From Oceanospirillaceae bacterium (GTDB taxonomy: Bacteria; Pseudomonadota; Gammaproteobacteria; Pseudomonadales; Oceanobacteraceae), in assembly GCA_002723385.1 (NCBI GenBank), contig PBNY01000016.1, positions 1 through 61,704 on the forward strand: 61,704 bases of DNA, given 5' to 3'. The translations under genes were made by a program, and so were the position numbers. Below, in pieces: positions 55,259 to 61,704 of this stretch (its first letter is position 1; the number at the start of each line of letters is the position of its first letter). A model generated the notes under the pieces. It saw nothing but the letters and a program-made list of their open reading frames with translations. It had not been told where the DNA came from and did no database searches.

Positions 55259-56067
55259 TGAGCACATCTGAATCAAACGACACAGCTTTTATTGAAGCGC
55301 GCAACGTATGGAAATCCTACGGTGACACCACCGTACTGGAGCGCCTCAACCTGACCGTCAACAAGGGTGAATTTGTCACTCTGGTGGGCACTTCCGGCTG
55401 TGGCAAAAGCACCTTTCTGAAACTGCTGCTGGGCACGGAATCCGTCAGCAAGGGCGAACTGCTGCTCAACGGCGAGCCGATTCCGGCGGAACCAGGCCCG
55501 GATCGCGGCATCGTGTTCCAGCAGTATTCCGTCTTCCCCCATATAACGGTGCTGGAAAACGTCATGGCGGCTCATGCGCTCAAGCGTTCCGGCATCACGG
55601 GTTATCTGTTTGGCACGCACAAAAAGAACGCGGCCAAGGCCGCCAGCGAAATTCTCGATCAGGTCGGGCTCAGCCACGCCTTGAACAAGTACCCGCATCA
55701 GCTGTCCGGCGGCATGAAACAGCGTCTTGCCATCGCCCAGGCCTTGCTCGGCAAACCTGAAATCCTGCTGCTGGACGAACCCTTCGGCGCACTCGACCCC
55801 GGCATTCGCTCGGACATGCACAAACTGGTGCTGGACCTGTGGCGAGAACATCAACTGACCGTGTTTATGGTCACCCACGACCTCAAGGAAGGTTTCTATC
55901 TCGGCACCCGTTTGTGGGTCTTCGACAAAACCCGGCACGACCCCCAGGCCCCCGGAGCCTACGGCGCTCGTATCACCTACGACTTGCCAGTAGGTGAAGT
56001 GTGCGACCAGAAATTTCAGGTCATTGACGACCAGATCAACCCCAAACCGGATATTCAGGTCGCCTGA
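55258..56067 (+). CDS. ABC transporter ATP-binding protein (guanidine operon)
   Basis: 269 residues from the ATG at 55258 (GGAGG upstream). Walker A GTSGCGKST near residue 44, Q-loop VFQQYSVFPH, signature LSGGMKQRLAIAQAL, Walker B ILLLDEPFGALD and H-loop THD. NrtD/SsuB type. It powers import of the operon's substrate with the adjacent permease and binding protein. Confidence 0.93.
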   Translation: MSTSESNDTAFIEARNVWKSYGDTTVLERLNLTVNKGEFVTLVGTSGCGKSTFLKLLLGTESVSKGELLLNGEPIPAEPGPDRGIVFQQYSVFPHITVLENVMAAHALKRSGITGYLFGTHKKNAAKAASEILDQVGLSHALNKYPHQLSGGMKQRLAIAQALLGKPEILLLDEPFGALDPGIRSDMHKLVLDLWREHQLTVFMVTHDLKEGFYLGTRLWVFDKTRHDPQAPGAYGARITYDLPVGEVCDQKFQVIDDQINPKPDIQVA

Positions 56068-56139
56068 ACTGCGACAGGCAGGACCAAAACAGCAGTCGAA
56101 ACAACCGCCTGAGTGCGGATTACGTAACAGGAAAAAAGC

Positions 56140-56856
56140 ATGAAAGACATTCAATACACCACTCAACTGCCCAGCGGCGGCCACTGGTCGCTGCGGATGC
56201 GACGCGGCACCGCCATGCGTCTGACCGACCTGAACGGCGGCGCTAACGTCGGCATGTTGTTTTACAACCCGGAAAACCTGCTGGAGCGCTACAACGCCCC
56301 GGACACCCTCAAGTGTCAGCACACCTTCAAGCTGACTGCAGGCCATTGCCTGTATTCCGATATGGGCCGAATTTTCGCCTCCATCGTTGAAGACAGCCTC
56401 GGCTGGCACGAAACCGTTTGCGGCAATTTACAACCGGAACACGTGGCTGAACGCTGGGGCAAACGCGACTACCAGAACCACCGCAATGCCTGGCACCAGA
56501 ATGGCCACGACGCCTTCCTTACCGAACTGGGCAAATACGGCCTGAGCACCGCCGACATGGCGTCTAACCTCAACCTGTTCAGCAAGGTCACCTGCGGCCC
56601 CCATGGGGAAATGGAACTGATCGCCGACCACAGCCAGCCCGGCAGCCATGTGGAACTGCGCTTCGAGATGGACACTTTGGTGGTGCTGCACAACTGCGCG
56701 CATCCGATGAATCGTGCGGCGGAATACCCGCAAGCCGAAGTGAAGATCGAGCTGGGTCTGGCCGAACCGGTCACCGACGACGACCTGTGCAAAAACCACT
56801 GCCCGGAAAACCAGCGCGGTTTTCAGAACAACGCCCTTTACTATTTGGGAGCCTGA
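56140..56856 (+). CDS. DUF1989 protein 1 (UAAP1 / carboxyguanidine deiminase subunit)
   Basis: 238 residues. DUF1989 hallmarks include [60 protein letters not shown] and a metal-type Cys/His pattern near [10 protein letters not shown]. These proteins are annotated urea-carboxylase-associated, but with the neighbouring DUF1989 protein they form the carboxyguanidine deiminase (CgdAB) that converts N-carboxyguanidine to allophanate. Immediately upstream of partner 2 (two-base gap). Confidence 0.9.
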   Translation: MKDIQYTTQLPSGGHWSLRMRRGTAMRLTDLNGGANVGMLFYNPENLLERYNAPDTLKCQHTFKLTAGHCLYSDMGRIFASIVEDSLGWHETVCGNLQPEHVAERWGKRDYQNHRNAWHQNGHDAFLTELGKYGLSTADMASNLNLFSKVTCGPHGEMELIADHSQPGSHVELRFEMDTLVVLHNCAHPMNRAAEYPQAEVKIELGLAEPVTDDDLCKNHCPENQRGFQNNALYYLGA

Positions 56857-56858
56857 TT

Positions 56859-57560
56859 ATGACTTCTCTTTCTTCCACCAGCCCGGATACAGCGACCGCT
56901 GAGATCAAAGACCCGTTTGCGCCGGTTGCCAGCCCACGAGAACCAGACTCCGCCGTTGAACGCATCATTGTGGACTCGGGTGACTACTACCTCGAACGCC
57001 TGTCCGCCGGGCAGACCATGCGCATCCTCGACCTCGAAGGCAACCAGGCCGCCGACACCATCTTCTATAAGGCCGACGACCCTTCCGAGCATTACAGCGC
57101 CAGCAATACTGTGCGTGAGCAAGGCAACCTGTACCTGAAACACGGTTCGGTACTGCGCAGCAACCACAACAACCCGATGCTGGAAATCGTCGCCGACACC
57201 TGCGGTCGCCACGACACCCTCGGCGGAGCCTGCGCCACCGAAAGCAACACCGTCCGTTACGACCTCGAAAAACGCTGCATGCACGCCTGCCGCGACAGCT
57301 GGATGCTGGCCATCGCAGAACGCCCGGAGCTGGGCATTCACAAGCGCGACATCGCCCACAACATCAACTTCTTTATGAACGTGCCCATTACCGAAGCAGG
57401 CGGCCTGACCTTTGAAGACGGCATCTCCGCACCGGGCAAATACGTCGAACTGACCGCCAAAATGGATCTGCTGGTGCTGATCTCCAACTGCCCGCAGCTC
57501 AACAACCCCTGCAATGGCTACAACCCGACACCAATCGAAGTGCTGATCTGGGATCAGTAA
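56859..57560 (+). CDS. DUF1989 protein 2 (UAAP2 / carboxyguanidine deiminase subunit)
   Basis: 233 residues from the ATG at 56859, two bases after the preceding stop. Features: [32 protein letters not shown], a Cys cluster ([27 protein letters not shown]), and a terminal [25 protein letters not shown]. Two Cys and His residues are probably metal ligands. Works as a heteromer with UAAP1. The N-terminal 30 residues are unstructured. Confidence 0.9.
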   Translation: MTSLSSTSPDTATAEIKDPFAPVASPREPDSAVERIIVDSGDYYLERLSAGQTMRILDLEGNQAADTIFYKADDPSEHYSASNTVREQGNLYLKHGSVLRSNHNNPMLEIVADTCGRHDTLGGACATESNTVRYDLEKRCMHACRDSWMLAIAERPELGIHKRDIAHNINFFMNVPITEAGGLTFEDGISAPGKYVELTAKMDLLVLISNCPQLNNPCNGYNPTPIEVLIWDQ

Positions 57561-57596
57561 ATCCGGCTTACCACGCGGAACCAGCCAGCTCTGCAG

Positions 57597-57624
57597 GGTG
57601 TATTAGCCGCAGGCGCAATACACC
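57597..57624 (+). other. Inverted repeat before the carboxylase gene
   Basis: GGTGTATT (57597-57604) and AATACACC (57617-57624), eight pairs with a 12-base loop, in the 161-base gap before the carboxylase start. An A-rich run follows. It may tune downstream expression. The gap also has two GACGACC copies near 57660 and 57687. Confidence 0.4.
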
Positions 57625-57721
57625 AAAAACAAAAAACCATAAACAACCACAACGGGACGACCCGCTGTGTGACCGAATTCTCGCAGGACGACCTGCGTAC
57701 ATCAGGGAGCTTCGACCGCTC

Positions 57722-60700
57722 ATGTTTACCAAAGTCCTGATTGCGAACCGTGGTGCCATTGCAACCCGCATCATCCGCACTCTGAATACAATGAACATCG
57801 CCTCGGTGGCGGTGTACGCTGAATGTGACGCCGACAGCCTGCATGTCCGCCTGGCTGACGAAGCCTTCTCGTTGGGAGCAGGCGCTGCGGCAGACACCTA
57901 TCTGAACATGGACAAATTGCTCGACATCGCCAAACAAACCGGTGCCGAAGCGATTCATCCGGGGTATGGCTTCCTGAGCGAAAACGCCAGTTTTGTTGAG
58001 CATTGCCAGCAAGCAGGCATCCGCTTTATCGGCCCCACACCCGAACAAATGCGTGTATTTGGCCTCAAGCATCAGGCGCGTGAACTGGCCCAGAACGCCA
58101 AGGTTCCCCTGCTGCCCGGCACCGAATTATTGACCTCACTGGACGAAGCCCTCAGCGCCGCTGCCGGGATTGGTTACCCGGTGATGTTAAAAACCACCGC
58201 GGGTGGTGGTGGCATCGGCATGCAGCTGTGCCACAACAACGACGAACTGAGCGCCGCTTTCGACAGTGTCAAACGCCTCGGGGCCAACAACTTCTCCGAC
58301 GACGGCGTCTTTCTGGAAAAATTCATCGCCCGCGCCCGTCATATCGAAGTGCAAATGTTTGGTGACGGCCAGGGCGTGGCCGTCGCTCTGGGCGAACGCG
58401 ACTGCTCCAGCCAACGCCGCAACCAGAAAGTGGTTGAGGAATGCCCGGCTCCGAACCTCAGCGACGACATCCGCCAACAGCTCTACGCCACCGCCGAAGC
58501 CTTGCTCGCCAGCGTCCACTACGCCAATGCCGGTACGGTGGAATTTATCTACGACGCTGACACCAGCCAGTTCTATTTCCTCGAGGTGAACACCCGCTTG
58601 CAGGTCGAACACGGCGTCACCGAAATGGTGTACGGCGTTGATCTGGTCGAATGGATGTTGCGTCAGGCACACAGCGATCCAGCCATTGAGCCACTGCCAC
58701 TGCGTGAGATGGCCAATCAGCTGTCCGCCTTGGGACATGCGATTCAGGTGCGCTTGTACGCCGAAGATCCTTACCGCAACTTCCAGCCCTGTGCCGGTCT
58801 GCTCAGTGAAGTGGCCTTCCCCCAGGGGGGCGGTATTCGCATCGATCACTGGATTGAATCCGGCCTGGAGATTCCGCCCTATTTCGATCCTATGCTGGCC
58901 AAGGTGATTGTTCATGGACAAGGCCGTGAACAAGCGTTAGACAAACTATTCAACACGCTTTGTGAGACTCGTCTGTACGGCAGTGAAACCAATCTGGATT
59001 ACCTCAAGGCGCTGCTGCAAGACGAGGTGCTGCAACGTGGAGAAGTCACCACTCGATACCTGAACGAGTTTGTCTATCAGCCGTCCAGAATCGACGTATT
59101 GCAAGGCGGCACCCTCACCAGCATTCAGGATGCCTTTGGCCGTGGTGGCTACTGGCATGTGGGCGTACCGCCATCCGGGGCTTTTGACAGCGTGTCTCTG
59201 CGCTTGGCCAACCGCCTGCTGGGTAACGATGAAAACGCCGCCGGTCTGGAAATCACCTTGCAAGGGCCGCAGCTGAAGTTCAGCAGCGACACATTGATTG
59301 TATTAGGCGGAGCCGAGATCGACGCTCAGCTGATTGATGATCAAGTTCACTCTCAAACTCAGAAAACAGTTCCCATGTGGCAGGTTGTGAAAGTGACTGC
59401 CGGACAGACTCTGTCGCTGGGTCGTATCAAGGATCAAGGCGCACGGGCGTTTCTGTGTGTAGCGGGCGGTCTGGCCTCACCGGATTATCTCGGTTCTCAG
59501 GCGACCTTCACGCTGGGTCAGTTTGGTGGTCATAACGGTCGTGCGTTACGCACTGGCGACGTGTTGCGTCTGTCGGCCTCAGCCTTGGACCCACAAACCA
59601 CAAGCACAACCGCCGGACAAACCCTGCCTGATGAGCTGCAACCGGAGATCAGCAATAACTGGCAATTACGAGTGATCTACGGCCCTCATGGCGCGCCGGA
59701 TTTCTTCACCGATGGTGACATCGACACCTTCTTCGACCACGACTGGGAAGTGCATTACAACTCCAGCCGCACCGGCATTCGTCTGATTGGCCCCAAGCCC
59801 GACTGGGCACGTACCGACGGTGGTGAGGCGGGTTTACATCCGTCCAATATTCACGACAACGCCTACGCCTTTGGCGCGGTGGACTTCACTGGTGACATGC
59901 CGGTGATTCTCGGCCCGGACGGCCCGTCACTGGGCGGTTTTGTATGCCCGGCAACCGTGATCCAGGCGGACTTGTGGAAGCTTGGCCAGCTGCGTGCAGG
60001 AGACAAGATCCGCTTTGTTCCGATTTCCATTGAGGATGCAGTGGCGGCGGAAGCGGCCCGCGATCAGGCAATTCAAACGCTCACCAGCGTTCCTCACACA
60101 ACACCGTCTGTCGAACCTGAAACCCCGATCTTGAAAACATTTGCAGCGGACGAATTCGGCGTTGAGATCACCTGCCGGGCCGCGGGGGATCACTTCCTGC
60201 TGGTCGAATACGGCGAACAAACGCTGGATATTCGTCTGCGTTTCCGCGCCCATGCGCTGATGCAAGCGTTGGAAAAACGTATTGCCGTTAAAGAACTGGA
60301 CGCCAAGGACACAGCACTCTCCGGCATCCGCGAACTGACGCCGGGCATTCGCTCGCTGCAAATCCATTACAACAGCCAGCAGATCGCCGTTGCCGAATTG
60401 CTGCAACTGATTGAAACCACCGAACGCGAGCTGAGCACCCAACTCGACAGCCTCACCGTGCCATCGCGCATTGTGCATATTCCGCTGTCCTGGGATGACG
60501 ACGCCTGCCGTCTGGCGATTGAAAAATACGACCAGTCAGTGCGCAAAAACGCCCCCTGGTGCCCCAGCAATCTGGAGTTTATTCGTCGTATCAATGGCCT
60601 CGACAGCATCGACGACGTCAAACAGATTCTGTTCAGCGCCTCCTATCTGGTGATGGGATTGGGTGACGTGTACCTCGGCGCACCGGTGGCAACACCGGTT

Positions 60701-61417
60701 GATCCTCGCCATCGTCTGGTGACGACCAAATACAACCCGGCCCGCACCTGGACAGCGGAAAACTCCGTTGGCATCGGCGGCTCCTACCTCTGTGTGTACG
60801 GCATGGAAGGCCCCGGCGGCTATCAGTTTGTCGGGCGCACCCTGCAAATGTGGAACCGCTACCGCCAGACCGCCGAGTTTGAACAACCCTGGTTGTTGCG
60901 CTTCTTCGACCAGATCCGCTTTTACGAAGTCAGCCACGACGAACTGCAACAGATTCGCCGTGATTTCCCCCAAGGTCGCTACCCGCTGAAGATCGAACAG
61001 AGCCAGTTCAGCCTGTCGGAATACGAGGTATTCCTGAGTGAACAAGCGGCGGATATTCAGTCCTTCACCACCCAACGCACCGACGCCTTTGCCGCTGAAC
61101 TGGAGCGCTGGCACGCCGACGGTCAGTTCAACTTCACCGCCATCGAAGCCGAAGTCAGCGACACCGAACAAGACTGGCCAGAAGACAGCCTAGTGATGGA
61201 CTCGCCGGTGTCCGGCAGTGTCTGGCAACTGGAAGTGGAAGAAGGCCAAACCGTCGAGGCCGGGCAAACCTTGCTGATTCTGGAATCGATGAAGATGGAA
61301 GTGCCGGTGCAAGCCACCGAAGCAGGCACCGTCACTCATCTGCTCAGCAAAGCCGGACAAGGCGTCAGCGCTGGACAGGCGTTAGTGGTGATCAATCCAA
61401 CCTCAGCCGACACGTAA
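57722..61417 (+). CDS. Guanidine carboxylase (urea-carboxylase-type, biotin-dependent)
   Basis: 1231 residues. Biotin carboxylase spans residues 1-450: IANRGAIATRIIRT, ATP-grasp TAGGGGIGMQ, ERDCSSQRRNQKVVEE and EVNTRLQVEHGVTE are intact. The AHS2/KipA-like half of the carboxyltransferase is at about residues 460-770 (QGGTLTSIQDAFGRGGYWHVGVPPSG split over two motifs), and the AHS1/KipI-like half at about 800-1060. The biotin carrier is C-terminal, LESMKMEV with biotinyl Lys1191. The urea amidolyase family plan without a fused amidase. Riboswitch and CgdAB context favour guanidine over urea as substrate; the active-site residue that separates the two was not checked. Confidence 0.92.
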   Translation: MFTKVLIANRGAIATRIIRTLNTMNIASVAVYAECDADSLHVRLADEAFSLGAGAAADTYLNMDKLLDIAKQTGAEAIHPGYGFLSENASFVEHCQQAGIRFIGPTPEQMRVFGLKHQARELAQNAKVPLLPGTELLTSLDEALSAAAGIGYPVMLKTTAGGGGIGMQLCHNNDELSAAFDSVKRLGANNFSDDGVFLEKFIARARHIEVQMFGDGQGVAVALGERDCSSQRRNQKVVEECPAPNLSDDIRQQLYATAEALLASVHYANAGTVEFIYDADTSQFYFLEVNTRLQVEHGVTEMVYGVDLVEWMLRQAHSDPAIEPLPLREMANQLSALGHAIQVRLYAEDPYRNFQPCAGLLSEVAFPQGGGIRIDHWIESGLEIPPYFDPMLAKVIVHGQGREQALDKLFNTLCETRLYGSETNLDYLKALLQDEVLQRGEVTTRYLNEFVYQPSRIDVLQGGTLTSIQDAFGRGGYWHVGVPPSGAFDSVSLRLANRLLGNDENAAGLEITLQGPQLKFSSDTLIVLGGAEIDAQLIDDQVHSQTQKTVPMWQVVKVTAGQTLSLGRIKDQGARAFLCVAGGLASPDYLGSQATFTLGQFGGHNGRALRTGDVLRLSASALDPQTTSTTAGQTLPDELQPEISNNWQLRVIYGPHGAPDFFTDGDIDTFFDHDWEVHYNSSRTGIRLIGPKPDWARTDGGEAGLHPSNIHDNAYAFGAVDFTGDMPVILGPDGPSLGGFVCPATVIQADLWKLGQLRAGDKIRFVPISIEDAVAAEAARDQAIQTLTSVPHTTPSVEPETPILKTFAADEFGVEITCRAAGDHFLLVEYGEQTLDIRLRFRAHALMQALEKRIAVKELDAKDTALSGIRELTPGIRSLQIHYNSQQIAVAELLQLIETTERELSTQLDSLTVPSRIVHIPLSWDDDACRLAIEKYDQSVRKNAPWCPSNLEFIRRINGLDSIDDVKQILFSASYLVMGLGDVYLGAPVATPVDPRHRLVTTKYNPARTWTAENSVGIGGSYLCVYGMEGPGGYQFVGRTLQMWNRYRQTAEFEQPWLLRFFDQIRFYEVSHDELQQIRRDFPQGRYPLKIEQSQFSLSEYEVFLSEQAADIQSFTTQRTDAFAAELERWHADGQFNFTAIEAEVSDTEQDWPEDSLVMDSPVSGSVWQLEVEEGQTVEAGQTLLILESMKMEVPVQATEAGTVTHLLSKAGQGVSAGQALVVINPTSADT

Positions 61418-61431
61418 ACCACCTATTTGCA

Positions 61432-61453
61432 GACTCTCCCACAGTGGAGAGTC
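61432..61453 (+). other. Hairpin just before allophanate hydrolase start
   Basis: GACTCTCC-CACAGT-GGAGAGTC, eight perfect pairs. The 3' arm ends 21 bases before the ATG at 61475, so it could affect ribosome access or be a processing site between carboxylase and hydrolase. Confidence 0.5.
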
Positions 61454-61474
61454 AGGAACGATGAGACTGCTACC

Positions 61475-61704
61475 ATGAACATGACTTTTCAAAGCCTGAA
61501 AACGGCTTACGCCAATGGCGAACTGACACCCGCCGCCTTGATGGCCGACATCCGCCAGCGCAGCGCCGAATACACCGACCGCAATATCTGGATTCACCTG
61601 CTGAGCGAAGAAGAACAAGCGCCGTATCTGCAAGCGCTGGAAAGTAAAAGCCCGGACGACTGCCCACTGTGGGGCATTCCCTTTGCCATCAAGGACAACA
61701 TCGA
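61475..61704 (+). CDS. atzF: Allophanate hydrolase, N-terminal fragment (cut by window edge)
   Basis: 76 codons visible, running off the right edge. The start is the ATG at 61475. The N-terminus MNMTFQSLKTAYANGELTP and the amidase-signature catalytic Lys73 in WGIPFAIKDNI match AtzF/allophanate hydrolase. It would hydrolyse allophanate to ammonia and CO2, the last step of the pathway, after the carboxylase and CgdAB. The Ser residues of the Ser-Ser-Lys triad lie beyond the window. Confidence 0.85.
   Translation, partial: MNMTFQSLKTAYANGELTPAALMADIRQRSAEYTDRNIWIHLLSEEEQAPYLQALESKSPDDCPLWGIPFAIKDNI

Overview
The window looks like chromosome of a gammaproteobacterium, most likely a marine Oceanospirillales-type heterotroph. 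This rests on gene content and family resemblance (WaaC, FabB, FadBA, ETF-QO, a guanidine-carboxylase operon); no rRNA or other taxonomic marker is present. Coding density is high, codon use is fairly even, and I saw no prophage, transposase, CRISPR array, tRNA or rRNA.

Layout. 0-8 kb: a 3-hydroxyisobutyrate-dehydrogenase-like enzyme, a MOSC protein and an envelope-glycan block (WaaC-like heptosyltransferase, flippase-like membrane protein, GT2, ArnT-like GT39, PAP2 phosphatase; the last three overlap by 1-4 bases). 8-14.3 kb: fabB followed by a 1628-residue single-chain biotin carboxylase that carries AccA-like, AccD-like, biotin-carboxylase and biotin-carrier parts in an unusual order. This is the most unusual protein in the window. 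14.5-17.7 kb: an unknown membrane-anchored protein, ung, a 0.75-kb non-coding stretch and a bacterioferritin pair in which one subunit keeps the haem Met and the other keeps the ferroxidase ligands. 17.8-26.4 kb: ETF-QO and a complete beta-oxidation module (acyl-CoA dehydrogenase, FadB-like, thiolase) divergent from an AraC regulator. The 3' end of the AraC gene is tandemly duplicated downstream.

26.4-45.9 kb: small regulator/enzyme groups. Two LysR genes lie next to divergent small-enzyme operons. A hybrid histidine kinase/response regulator pair is divergent from a solute-binding protein and an acyl-CoA ligase. There is a NADAR protein, an orphan choline/betaine-type binding protein, an AlgE-type outer-membrane protein, a rhodanese lacking its catalytic Cys, and a Crp/Fnr regulator whose neighbour is preceded by a perfect TGTAAC-N4-GTTACA palindrome. 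45.9-49.3 kb: canonical fadBA. 49.8-52.8 kb: an unknown periplasmic protein and a LysR/EamA-transporter pair.

52.9-61.7 kb (window end): a guanidine-utilisation operon. A sigma-54-type promoter motif precedes a guanidine-I (ykkC) riboswitch with a following terminator, then an ABC importer (binding protein, permease, ATPase), the two DUF1989 proteins (carboxyguanidine deiminase subunits, often labelled urea-carboxylase-associated), the large guanidine/urea-type carboxylase, and the start of allophanate hydrolase, cut by the window edge. Together these would import guanidine, carboxylate it, deiminate it to allophanate and hydrolyse that to ammonia and CO2, under nitrogen-type and ligand control.

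Functions are inferred from motifs and recalled family features; no searches were run.
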